Positions 1 through 7,660 of a DNA stretch of 64,000 nucleotides are shown in pieces. The notes beneath the pieces were generated by a model. That model did not search any database. It worked only from the letters and a program-made list of their open reading frames with translations, and had not been told where the DNA came from. The first letter of the stretch is position 1, and each line of letters opens with the position of its first letter. Source of the DNA: Pseudolabrys sp. (GTDB lineage: Bacteria > Pseudomonadota > Alphaproteobacteria > Rhizobiales > Xanthobacteraceae). Where the stretch lies: the NCBI GenBank assembly GCA_029980465.1, contig JARYIJ010000001.1:2863501-2927500 (forward strand). The letters run 5' to 3'. A program made the position numbers and the translations under genes.

Positions 1-117
1 TGAAAGGGGGAGGGTGGCGAGCGATAGCGAGCCGGGTGGGGGTTGCTTCGAGGAATTGATAGATAACCCCACCCCGCCGGCTTCGCCGGCGACCCTCCCC
101 TTTCAGGGGAGGGATTA
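1..117. repeat. Family C palindromic element, copy C1 (window edge)
   Basis: Two arms that are reverse complements of each other: the left arm begins TGAAAGGGGGAGGGT and ends GGGTGGGGG, and the right arm begins CCCCACCCCGCCGG and ends CCCTCCCCTTTCA. Each arm has its own small hairpin (AGCGATAGCGAGC and GCCGGCTTCGCCGGC). About 20 bp separate the arms. The left end may continue outside the window. It lies just upstream of moaB. Confidence 0.8.
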
Positions 118-128
118 AGGAAGGACCA

Positions 129-692
129 ATGCCCGGCATCGACGAGACCAGACAGTTCATCCCGCTGCGCATCGCCGTGCTGACGGTGTCGGACACGCGC
201 GGCATGGCCGACGACAAGTCCGGCTCGACTTTGGTCGAGCGGCTGGAGAAGGCCGGCCACACGCTGGCGGATCGCGCCATCGTCAAGGACGACGTGCGCA
301 AGATCCGCGCGCAGGTGAAGAAGTGGATCGCCGATAAAAAGATCGATGTTGTCATCTCGACCGGCGGCACCGGCTTCACCGGCCGCGACGTCACGCCGGA
401 GGCGGTCGAGCCGCTGTTCGAGAAGCGGATGGACGCCTTCGCCGCGATGTTCCTGCTGATCAGCGAGCGCAAGATCGGCACGTCGGCGATTCAGACCCGC
501 GCCATCGGCGGCACCGCCAACTCGACCTTCATCTTCTGCCTGCCGGGCTCGCCCGGCGCCTGCAAGGACGCCTGGGACGACATCCTCGTGCACCAGCTCG
601 ATTACCGCTACCGGCCGTGCAACTTCGTCGAAATCCTGCCGCGGCTCGACGAGCACCTGCGGCGAACGAAGGCCAAGGGCGCGACGGCTTGA
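129..692 (+). CDS. moaB: Molybdenum cofactor biosynthesis protein B (MoaB)
   Basis: A 187-residue MoaB/Mog-fold protein. The family binds molybdopterin, and MoaB/MogA enzymes adenylylate it before molybdenum insertion in the cytoplasm. Seen here: the conserved STGGTGFTGRDVTPEA loop (about residues 77-92) and the late PGSPGACKDAWD segment (about 146-157), both MoaB hallmarks. Length is normal for the family. An AAGGA Shine-Dalgarno lies just before the ATG. It stands alone between a family C and a family A repeat, with no other moa gene in the window. Confusion with mogA is possible, but the short single-domain form and the C-terminal CNFVEILPRL favour MoaB. Confidence 0.93.
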   Translation: MPGIDETRQFIPLRIAVLTVSDTRGMADDKSGSTLVERLEKAGHTLADRAIVKDDVRKIRAQVKKWIADKKIDVVISTGGTGFTGRDVTPEAVEPLFEKRMDAFAAMFLLISERKIGTSAIQTRAIGGTANSTFIFCLPGSPGACKDAWDDILVHQLDYRYRPCNFVEILPRLDEHLRRTKAKGATA

Positions 693-731
693 CGGCTCTC
701 TCCGCCTCGTCCTGAAAGCCTGGTCGGGAAA

Positions 732-924
732 GAGTTCGTCAAAATCAACGACGTGTCCCGGACGCGGTGCAGCACGAGCTATAAGCGCGTTTACGCGCCT
801 ATGGCGAGGTGGTGCACCGCAGAGCCGGGACCCCGGTTATATGCAAAGAAACCGGGATCCCGGGTCTGCAGCGCACCGCAAAGATGCGCTGCGCCCGGGA
901 CATGAGGTTGAAAATCCGGAGCCG
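732..924 (+). repeat. Family A interspersed element, copy A1
   Basis: About 190 bp. It shares with copies A2-A6 the blocks CGTCAAAATCAACGACGTGT, CCCGGACGCGGTGCAGCACG, GGTGCACCGCAGAGCCGGGA, the run from AAAGAAACCGGGATCCCGGG to CTGCAGCGCA, and GCGCCCGGGACATGAG. The internal GTAAACGCG-type hairpin is shorter than in A3 and A6. It ends about 6 bp from the stop of the MarR-GNAT gene. Confidence 0.85.
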
Positions 925-930
925 TCAGGG

Positions 931-1866
931 TCACAGCGCCATATCCCAATACTCGGCGACGACGTCCTGGCTCCAGCTCTTCTTCTTCTCGCTCGCGGTC
1001 AGCGTGAAGCCGGCTTTCGCGTAGATGTGGCGCGCGGCGGTGAGAATGCTGTGCGTCCATAATGTGATGCCGCGATAGCCGGCTTGGCGCGCGAACGTCA
1101 CGCACTCGTCGACGAGCCGCGTGCCGATGCCGAGCCCGCGCCCTTTCGGATCGACCAGCAGCAACCGGATGCGGGCGATGCCGGGCCTGTCGTCCTTGAC
1201 CAGCATGATCGAGCCGACGTTCTCGCCGCCGAGCTCGGCGATCCAGCAGCGCTCCATCGCCGGATCGTAATTGTTGGCGAAGTCGGCGACGATCTGCGCG
1301 CACAGACCTTCGAACGGCTCGACCCAGCCGTACTCCCTGGCGTAGAGCTTGGCGTGGCTCGTCACCATCCAGCCGAGGTCGCCGTGGCGCGGCGGGCGCA
1401 GGATGTACCGGCGCTCGTCCGGCGGCGTCATGCCGAGCAGCGTCTCGATCGTCGTCATGGCGCCGACGAGACGCGCCTGGTCGTTGTCGCCGAGCGTCTC
1501 GAGCATCGCGCCGGCGTCGTGCTGCGAGCGCGTCTCGATCGGCGCGAAGACCTTGCGGCCGCGCGCGGTGAGGCTGATGAGGCTCTGCCGCGCGTCGGTC
1601 TTCGACGGCTTGCGCGCGATCAGGCCGCGCTTCTCGAAGTCACGCAGCGTGCGGCTGAGATAGCCCTGGTCGAGGCCGAGCGTGGCCGCGATCCCGGCCG
1701 CGGTCAGGCCGTCGCGCTGCGTCAGCTCGTAGAGGATGCGGGCTTCCGGCAGCGAGAATGGGCTGTCGAGATAGCCTTTGCGCAGCACGCCGATCTGCTT
1801 GGTATAGAAGCGGTTGAAGCGGCGCACGGCGTCGACGCGCATTGCGGCAGTATCTGTCGAAGACAT
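931..1866 (-). CDS. MarR-type HTH regulator fused to a GNAT N-acetyltransferase
   Basis: A two-domain protein of 311 residues. The N-terminal part (about 10-145) is a MarR winged helix, with recognition helix DQGYLSRTLRDFEKRGL (about 66-82) and wing RKPSKTDARQSLISLTARG. The C-terminal part (about 150-311) is a GNAT fold with the acetyl-CoA loop RGLGIGTRL (about 243-251). The fusion is a known architecture that joins transcription control to acetylation of an unknown substrate. ATG at 1866 is preferred; a TTG two codons earlier (1872) is possible. The coding start abuts a family B element that fills the 5' leader, and a perfect 13-bp palindrome lies about 120 bp upstream. The acetylated substrate cannot be told from sequence. 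Confidence 0.9.
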   Translation of the reverse strand: MSSTDTAAMRVDAVRRFNRFYTKQIGVLRKGYLDSPFSLPEARILYELTQRDGLTAAGIAATLGLDQGYLSRTLRDFEKRGLIARKPSKTDARQSLISLTARGRKVFAPIETRSQHDAGAMLETLGDNDQARLVGAMTTIETLLGMTPPDERRYILRPPRHGDLGWMVTSHAKLYAREYGWVEPFEGLCAQIVADFANNYDPAMERCWIAELGGENVGSIMLVKDDRPGIARIRLLLVDPKGRGLGIGTRLVDECVTFARQAGYRGITLWTHSILTAARHIYAKAGFTLTASEKKKSWSQDVVAEYWDMAL

Positions 1867-1874
1867 GTTCAATT

Positions 1875-1961
1875 CCGCTCGTCCCCGCGGAAGCGGGGAC
1901 CCAGGAGGCCAGAGCCCTGAGATTCGCCGCCCTGGATTCCCGCTTTCGCGGGAATGAGCGG
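1875..1961. repeat. Family B palindromic element, copy B1
   Basis: The left hairpin GTCCCCGCGGAAGCGGGGAC and right hairpin ATTCCCGCTTTCGCGGGAAT are flanked by inverted ends CCGCTC and GAGCGG. Central inverted pieces CCAGGAGGCC...CCTGG also pair. The element fills most of the 5' leader of the MarR-GNAT gene. Confidence 0.85.
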
Positions 1962-1987
1962 TGACATCATGAGCTTCAGCTAATTAG

Positions 1988-2000
1988 TTGACTGAGTCAA
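1988..2000. promoter_or_regulatory. Putative MarR-type operator
   Basis: TTGACTGAGTCAA is a perfect 13-bp palindrome in an AT-rich patch between the divergently oriented leader of the MarR-GNAT gene and the end of the GT2 gene. MarR proteins bind short palindromes near their own promoter, and on the minus strand the site contains a TTGACT that could serve as a -35 box. The assignment is inference from position and symmetry. Confidence 0.5.
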
Positions 2001-2007
2001 GTATCTC

Positions 2008-2589
2008 TCAGGCGCGGCGGACCACGCCGGCGGGCAGGATGGCGATGCGGCGGCGGCCGATCGCGCGCATCAGCGCAACGTCAGCATGAGCGTCATCGCC
2101 ATGACAGCCGAGCGCGTCGTAGAAGCGGCGCGCGATCAGCAGGCCCCGGTCCGGATGCGGCACGCCGCCGAAAACCTGGCGCAGCAGCGCCGCGAGCTCG
2201 GCGAGGGTGGGGCGGACGAGGTCGCCGGCGCTTTCAAGTCGGAAGCTTGCGGCGCGGCTGCCGGCCCGGTCCATGCGCTCGGCATCGGCGATGAAACGCT
2301 CGGCGGCGGCGCGCCAATCGGCCGACGGAATGCTGCCGGCAGGCAGGAAGAGCAGCCACGCTCCCTTCGCCGCCCGCGCCGCCTCGCGCAGCCGCGTCCC
2401 GAGCGGCGCGCCGGACTGCATGAAGCGGCAGCCGGCGATGTCGGCCACCTCGGCGGTGGCGTCGCGCGAGCCGCCGTCGGCGATGACGACGTCGCGCAGC
2501 AGGCCGGACGTCACGCCCGGCACCAGCGCCGACAGGGTCGGCACCAGGGTTCGCTCCGAGTCGTGCGTGGCAATGACTGCGCTGAGCAT
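2008..2589 (-). CDS. Small family 2 glycosyltransferase
   Basis: 193 residues beginning with the GT2 Rossmann start MLSAVIATHDSERTLVPTLS and followed by DVVIADGGSRDATAEVA, where the nucleotide-sugar binding loop normally sits. Then comes GTRLREAARAAKGAWLLFLPAG, which resembles the usual acceptor-side segment. It belongs with the short cytoplasmic GT2 proteins that lack C-terminal membrane helices. Donor and acceptor are unknown. It ends close to the putative MarR operator and is divergent from the radical SAM gene. Whether it is co-transcribed with the MarR-GNAT gene is unclear because a palindrome and a repeat lie between them. Confidence 0.75.
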   Translation of the reverse strand: MLSAVIATHDSERTLVPTLSALVPGVTSGLLRDVVIADGGSRDATAEVADIAGCRFMQSGAPLGTRLREAARAAKGAWLLFLPAGSIPSADWRAAAERFIADAERMDRAGSRAASFRLESAGDLVRPTLAELAALLRQVFGGVPHPDRGLLIARRFYDALGCHGDDAHADVALMRAIGRRRIAILPAGVVRRA

Positions 2590-2744
2590 GGAACCTATGA
2601 GGTGGCTGCGGCTTGAACCATCGGTTGCACCATATCATGTGGCTTCCCATGTCTCGGCCACGAGATCGAGGGGGCCTGAAGCGCGAAGTGTGGACGAGCA
2701 TCTATGTTCTTGTTTTGTTCACAAGGTGAGGCTAGGTTACGGCC

Positions 2745-3983
2745 ATGGCCAAGTCGTTAGTGACCAAGTCCCCGATGGAGTCATCGCCGACCGCCGCCAA
2801 TCGCCCGCCGGTGCAGTCCCCCACAGCGTCGCCAACGCTGCCCCCCTCGCCGGCGGGCGAGATGGGCGCCGGGCGCGGAACGGCGGACGACACCAGCGGT
2901 CTGCTCGGCGTCGCGGTCGAGTTCGAGCGGCGGCGCGGGCGCGGCGCGTTGTCGAACGCGTCGGGCCGCTACGAGCCGGCGGCGCGCATCGCCTTCGACG
3001 ACGGCTGGCGTTCGCTCGACGAATTGCCGCCGTTCAAGACCACGGTGCAGACCGACGCCACGCGCAAGATCATCACGCGCAACCAGTCGCCCGACATCGG
3101 CTTCGACCGCTCGATCAACCCGTATCGCGGCTGCGAGCACGGCTGCATCTACTGCTTCGCGCGGCCGACCCACGCCTATCTCGGCCTGTCGCCGGGGCTC
3201 GATTTCGAATCCCGGCTGTTCGTCAAGCCGGAAGCGGCCGAGCTGCTCGAAAAGGAGCTCGCCGATCCGAAATATTCGCCGCGCGTCATCGCCATCGGCA
3301 CCAACACCGATCCGTACCAGCCGATCGAGCGGCGCTACCAGGTGATGCGGCGCATCCTCGAAGTGCTCGACAAGTGTTCGCATCCGGTCGGCATCGTCAC
3401 GAAGTCGGCGCTGGTGCTGCGCGACCTCGATATCCTCGCCCGCATGGCGCAGCGCAATCTCGTCAAGGTGGCGCTGTCGGTGACGACGCTCGATCCGCAG
3501 CTTGCCCGCACGATGGAGCCGCGCGCGGCGACGCCGATGCGCCGGCTGGAGACGCTGCGGCGGCTGTCGCAGGCCGGCGTGCCGACCGCGGTGATGGTGG
3601 CGCCGATCGTTCCGGCGATCAACGACATGGACATCGAGCGCATCCTCGAGGCCGCCAAGGTCGCGGGCGTCAAGGAGGCCGGCTACGTGCTGCTGCGCCT
3701 GCCGCTCGAGGTGCGCGACCTGTTCCACGAATGGGTGAAGGCGAACTTCCCGGACCGCGCCGACAAGGTCATCAAGATCGTCCGCGAGACGCAGGGCGGC
3801 AAGGATTACGATTCCAGGTGGTTCACGCGGCAGAAGGGCAAGGGGCCTTACGCCTGGCTGATCGGGCGGCGCTTCCAGTTGACCTGCGAGAAGCTCGGCT
3901 TGAACGAGCGCAAGCTTTCCCTCGATGCGTCGCGCTTCACGCCGCCGAGGCCCGACTCGGATCAGTTTCAGTTGTTCGCATGA
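2745..3983 (+). CDS. PA0069 family radical SAM protein
   Basis: 412 residues with the radical SAM cluster motif CEHGCIYCFARP (CxxxCxxC, about residues 130-141) within NPYRGCEHGCIYCFARPTHAY, followed by TNTDPYQPIERRY and a TIM-barrel-like core. This matches the PA0069/SplB-like group, often annotated as DNA repair photolyase-like, whose reaction is not established. The first 45 or so residues are proline- and serine-rich (SPTASPTLPPSPAGEMGAGRG). They resemble translated repeat DNA more than a folded domain. A family B element follows and then rnhB, a common neighbour of this gene in related genomes (from general knowledge). Confidence 0.88.
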   Translation: MAKSLVTKSPMESSPTAANRPPVQSPTASPTLPPSPAGEMGAGRGTADDTSGLLGVAVEFERRRGRGALSNASGRYEPAARIAFDDGWRSLDELPPFKTTVQTDATRKIITRNQSPDIGFDRSINPYRGCEHGCIYCFARPTHAYLGLSPGLDFESRLFVKPEAAELLEKELADPKYSPRVIAIGTNTDPYQPIERRYQVMRRILEVLDKCSHPVGIVTKSALVLRDLDILARMAQRNLVKVALSVTTLDPQLARTMEPRAATPMRRLETLRRLSQAGVPTAVMVAPIVPAINDMDIERILEAAKVAGVKEAGYVLLRLPLEVRDLFHEWVKANFPDRADKVIKIVRETQGGKDYDSRWFTRQKGKGPYAWLIGRRFQLTCEKLGLNERKLSLDASRFTPPRPDSDQFQLFA

Positions 3984-3996
3984 GTTTCTGCAAAGC

Positions 3997-4112
3997 CGTC
4001 ATCGCCCGCGAAAGCGGGCGATCGAAGCAAACAACCCGAATTGGGACGACCTCTATCCGAAGCTCGCGACTGCCTGAGTTTACTGGATTGCCCGCTTTCG
4101 CGGGCAATGACG
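3997..4112. repeat. Family B palindromic element, copy B2
   Basis: Outer inverted ends CGTCATCGCCCGCGAAAGCG and CGCTTTCGCGGGCAATGACG. Each arm is itself a hairpin (GCCCGCGAAAGCGGGC and GCCCGCTTTCGCGGGC). About 60 bp of non-palindromic sequence lie between them. It sits between the radical SAM gene and rnhB. Confidence 0.85.
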
Positions 4113-4240
4113 TGGAGAAGGCGGGTAATGACGGCGCAGAAGGGCGTCTTGCGAAAACGGGTCGGATGCTTGTCCCCGCAATTCGCGCCGGCTCGATCTT
4201 GCATTTGACTTGAGCGGTATGTGGCGCGTTTATCGCGCCC

Positions 4241-4966
4241 ATGAGTCCCCAACGCGCCACCGCAAGAAAGATCGCGCCGACACGGCTGCCGCTGAACGAG
4301 CCGGTGCTGCGGCCGAGTTTCCGGCGCGAGCGTCGCGCGCTCAAGAACGGCATCTGGCCGGTCGCGGGCTGCGACGAGGTGGGGCGGGGACCGCTGGCCG
4401 GCCCGGTCGTGGCCGCGGCGGTGGTGCTCGACCCCGACCGTATTCCGCGCGGGCTCAACGACTCCAAGAAGCTGGACGCGCAAACCCGGGACGTCCTTTA
4501 CCAAAAGATTTGCGCGACCGCGCAGGTCGCCGTGGCGTTCGGCTCGATCGCGCGCATCGACCGCGACAACATCCTGCGCGCCTCGCTGTGGGCGCTGGCG
4601 CGCGCGGTGGCGGCGCTGCCATGCACGCCGCAGCTCGTTTATGTCGACGGCAACATGAAGATCGACGTCGCCTGCGACTGCGAGGCGGTGGTCGGCGGCG
4701 ACGCGCTGGTGACGTCGATCGCGGCGGCCTCGATCGTCGCCAAGGTCACCCGCGACCGGCTGATGAAGCGGCTCGGCCTGCATCATCCCGGCTACGGCTT
4801 CGAGCGCCACATGGGCTACAGCGTGCCGGAGCATTTCAGGGCGCTGCAGGCGCTCGGCCCGACCCCTCACCACCGCAGAAGCTTCGCCCCGGTCGCCGCC
4901 AAGCTCGGCCTGATCGAGGATGCCGAGGCCGCCGACGCGATCATCACCGGCCTGTTGCCGGAATAG
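4241..4966 (+). CDS. rnhB: Ribonuclease HII
   Basis: 241 residues. RNase HII removes RNA from RNA-DNA hybrids and single ribonucleotides misincorporated in DNA. Seen: the signature [15 protein letters not shown] (about residues 42-56) with the catalytic pair D45 and E46, the VYVDGNMKI segment with a further acidic residue, and [13 protein letters not shown] near the C-terminus. An N-terminal extension of about 40 basic residues precedes the fold, which is usual in this group. The first in-frame ATG was taken. It is flanked by family B and family C repeats, so it is probably transcribed alone or with the upstream radical SAM gene. Confidence 0.95.
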   Translation: MSPQRATARKIAPTRLPLNEPVLRPSFRRERRALKNGIWPVAGCDEVGRGPLAGPVVAAAVVLDPDRIPRGLNDSKKLDAQTRDVLYQKICATAQVAVAFGSIARIDRDNILRASLWALARAVAALPCTPQLVYVDGNMKIDVACDCEAVVGGDALVTSIAAASIVAKVTRDRLMKRLGLHHPGYGFERHMGYSVPEHFRALQALGPTPHHRRSFAPVAAKLGLIEDAEAADAIITGLLPE

Positions 4967-4983
4967 CGGCGCGAGATTGACTT

Positions 4984-5105
4984 ACCCTCCCCTGAAAGGG
5001 GAGGGTCGGCGCGCGAAGCGGGCCGAGGTGGGGTCATCTTATTGTTTATTGTCCGACCTCCACCCGACCGCTTTGCGGTCGACCTCCCCCTTGTCAGGGG
5101 GAGGT
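4984..5105. repeat. Family C palindromic element, copy C2
   Basis: The left arm has the hairpin CCCTCCCCTGAAAGGGGAGGG, then GCGCGCGAAGCGGGC, then GAGGTGGGG. The right arm starts GACCTCCACCC, has the hairpin GACCGCTTTGCGGTC, and ends CCTCCCCCTTGTCAGGGGGAGG. The arms are mutually inverted around a short AT-rich centre (TTATTGTTTATT). It ends about 25 bp before the next coding start. Confidence 0.85.
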
Positions 5106-5131
5106 GAACAACAAATTCCCTACACGGGCCG

Positions 5132-6643
5132 ATGCACTACGTCTCCCTGATCGTCGAATTCCTGCGCGGCCGTCCGGCGGCGGTGTTCTGGGCCGCGGCT
5201 TTGTCGCAGGCGGCGCTCTGGTTTCTGGTGCCGGCGCTGTTCTACAGCGCGCCGCCCGGCGACGTGCCGATCCTTCTCGCCGTCGGCCATCATTTCACGC
5301 TCGGCAGCTATCTCGGCCCGCCATTGGCGCCGTGGCTCGGCGAGCTGGCGTTCCGCATCGCCGGCATCGATGGCGTCTATCTGCTGTCGCAGGCCTGCAT
5401 CGTACTGGCGCTGTGGGCGGTGTTCATGCTTGGCCGCTCGATCGTCGGCATGCGCCATGCCGTGCTGGCCGTTCTCCTGATGACCGGCATCGCCGCCTAC
5501 AACGTGCCGTCGCCGAATTTCGGCGCAGCCATCCTCGCTTTGCCATTTTGGGCGCTCGCGCTGCTGCACTACTGGCGCGCTCTCGGCGAGGACAAGCGCG
5601 GCGCGTGGTTTCTGCTGGCGTTCGATCTCGGTTGCCTGCTGCTGACGACCTATATCGGCCTCGTTCTGTGCGCCGTGCTGCTGCTGTTCACGCTGGCGAC
5701 CGGGCGCGGCCGGGCGTCGTTGCGCCATATCGAGCCGTGGTGCGCGCTGGTGCTGCTCGCCATCGTGATCTTCCCGCATGCGATATGGCTCGCGCGGCAA
5801 TGGCCGCAGGCCGTCGCGGCGCTCACGGCCAGCGCGCCGAATGCGTCGCTGCCGCCGGCGGCTTGGCTGGCACTGGTGCTGCTGCTCAGTCATCTCGGCG
5901 CCGGGCTGCTGGTGATGCTGGCGAGCGGCTGGCGCGTGCGCAAGCGCGAGCGCGCCCCGGAGATCGACCGCAACCCGGTCGAGCCGCTCGGCCGCCGCTA
6001 CGTCTACGCGCTGGCGCTGGCGCCCGCCGCCATCGCGCTGGCGCTGGTCGCCGCGCAACGCGCGGTCGGCCCGTTCGACCGCGTCGGTCCGCTGATCGTG
6101 CTGACAGGCCTTGCCGTCATCGTCGCCGCCGGCCGCCGCATTCATCTCTACCGCGAGAACATGGTGTCGACGGCGTGGGTCGGCCTGCTGACGCTGCCGC
6201 CGCTCGCCGTCGCGCTGGCGACCTGGATGCTGCCGTGGATGAGCAGCGCGGAATTGAGCGTCGGGCAGCCGGCCTCGGCGATGGGGCAGTTCTTCGCCGA
6301 CAGCTTCCAGCGCCGCACCGGCCAGCCGTTGCAAATCATCGGCAGCGGCGATGACAAGCTCGCCAGCCTGATCGCCTTGTCAGCGCCGAGCCGCCCCGAT
6401 GTCTATTTCGCCGCCCGTCCGGACCGCAGCCCGTGGACCAGCGCCGCGGCGTTGCGCGCCTCCGGCGGCGTGCTGGTCTGGCGCGCCACGGACACGGCCG
6501 GCACGCCGCCGCCACAGCTCAAGGCGGAATTTCCCGACATGGTGCCGGAATTGCCGCGCGCCTTCGCGCGGCCGATGCAGGGCTTCCTGCCGCTGATGCG
6601 GATCGGCTGGGCCGTGCTGCGGCCGGCCCAGGCGCCGCGTTAA
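5132..6643 (+). CDS. Glycosyltransferase family 39-like integral membrane protein
   Basis: 503 residues with about ten hydrophobic segments. The pattern fits the GT39/ArnT-like group of lipid-linked sugar transferases: an N-terminal helix, a loop with SAPPGDVPILLAVGHHFTLGSYLGPPLAPWLGELAF, a run of membrane helices, and a C-terminal soluble part (about 400-503). These enzymes take sugar from a polyprenyl-phosphate donor to a periplasmic or outer-leaflet acceptor; the acceptor here is unknown. In related genomes a DNA methylase often follows rnhB (general knowledge), so this neighbour is different. The stop codon overlaps the stop of the convergent cydB by three bases. Confidence 0.75.
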   Translation: MHYVSLIVEFLRGRPAAVFWAAALSQAALWFLVPALFYSAPPGDVPILLAVGHHFTLGSYLGPPLAPWLGELAFRIAGIDGVYLLSQACIVLALWAVFMLGRSIVGMRHAVLAVLLMTGIAAYNVPSPNFGAAILALPFWALALLHYWRALGEDKRGAWFLLAFDLGCLLLTTYIGLVLCAVLLLFTLATGRGRASLRHIEPWCALVLLAIVIFPHAIWLARQWPQAVAALTASAPNASLPPAAWLALVLLLSHLGAGLLVMLASGWRVRKRERAPEIDRNPVEPLGRRYVYALALAPAAIALALVAAQRAVGPFDRVGPLIVLTGLAVIVAAGRRIHLYRENMVSTAWVGLLTLPPLAVALATWMLPWMSSAELSVGQPASAMGQFFADSFQRRTGQPLQIIGSGDDKLASLIALSAPSRPDVYFAARPDRSPWTSAAALRASGGVLVWRATDTAGTPPPQLKAEFPDMVPELPRAFARPMQGFLPLMRIGWAVLRPAQAPR

Positions 6644-7641
6644 TGGTAGCTCTCGCCCTCGCGCACCTTGCCGCGGAACAGCCAGTACACCAGCACGATG
6701 TAGCCGAGCACCATCGGCAGCAGGAACAGCGTGCCGATCAGCATGAAGATCTGGCTCGCCGGCGCGGCCGCGGTCTCCCACACCGTCAGTGACGGCGGCA
6801 CGAGATAGGGGAAGTTCGAGATCACCAGCCCGAGATAGCCGAGCAGGAACAGCGCGACCGCGGCGAGGAACGGCAGCACCTCGCGGCCGCGTTCGAGCCA
6901 GCGCCAGCAGCCATAGGCGACGAGCGCCGTCACCAGCGGCACCGGCCACAAATAGAAGATGTTCGGCGTGCTGAACCAGCGGTCGGCGATGCGCTGCTGC
7001 GTCAGCGGCGTCCACAGGCTGATCACGGCCATGCACACCAGAACGGCCAGCAGCAGCCAGACCGCGTGGCCGCGCGCGCGGGCGGCGACGGGGCCTTCGG
7101 TCTTCATCACCAGCCAGGTGGCGCCGAGCAACGCATAGCCGATGACGAGCGACAGGCCGCAGAACAGCGCGAACGGCGTCGCCCAGTCGAGCGCGCCGCC
7201 GATGTAGGCGTTGTCCTTGACCGGAATGCCCTGGATGAGGCCGCCGAGGATCACGCCCTGCGCGAAGGTCGCGACCGTCGAGCCGATCACGAAGGCATAG
7301 TTCCAGCCGGTCTTGCTGTGCGAGATGGTGCGGAACTCGAAAGCGATGCCGCGGAAGATGAGGCCGAGCAGCATCACGATCACCGGCAGGTAGAGCGCCG
7401 GCATGATGACGGCGTAGGCGACCGGAAAGGCGACCCAGAGGCCGCCGCCGCCGAGAACCAGCCACGTCTCGTTGCCGTCCCAGAACGGCGCGACCGAGCG
7501 CATCATCTGGTCGCGTTCGCGTTCCGAGCGCGACCAGGGAAACAGGATGCCGATGCCGAGGTCGAAGCCGTCGAGGGTCACGTAGAACGCGACGGCGGCT
7601 CCGATCAGCATCGCCCAGATGACGGGAAGGTACCATTCCAT
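6640..7641 (-). CDS. cydB: Cytochrome bd-type quinol oxidase subunit II
   Basis: 333 residues and at least eight membrane helices. It begins MEWYLPVIWAMLIGAAVAFYVTLDGFDLGIGILFPW, the typical CydB N-terminus, with the conserved GFDLGIG turn. It pairs with CydA as the second core subunit of a quinol oxidase that reduces oxygen to water without pumping protons. The start at 7641 is set by a GGAGGG-containing Shine-Dalgarno and by homology of the MEWYLP start; an in-frame upstream ATG would add an unlikely proline-rich tail. It lies 19 bp downstream of cydA. No cydX-like ORF fits after it because the convergent gene abuts. Confidence 0.95.
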   Translation of the reverse strand: MEWYLPVIWAMLIGAAVAFYVTLDGFDLGIGILFPWSRSERERDQMMRSVAPFWDGNETWLVLGGGGLWVAFPVAYAVIMPALYLPVIVMLLGLIFRGIAFEFRTISHSKTGWNYAFVIGSTVATFAQGVILGGLIQGIPVKDNAYIGGALDWATPFALFCGLSLVIGYALLGATWLVMKTEGPVAARARGHAVWLLLAVLVCMAVISLWTPLTQQRIADRWFSTPNIFYLWPVPLVTALVAYGCWRWLERGREVLPFLAAVALFLLGYLGLVISNFPYLVPPSLTVWETAAAPASQIFMLIGTLFLLPMVLGYIVLVYWLFRGKVREGESYH

Positions 7642-7660
7642 GATCGAGCCCTCCCTTCGT

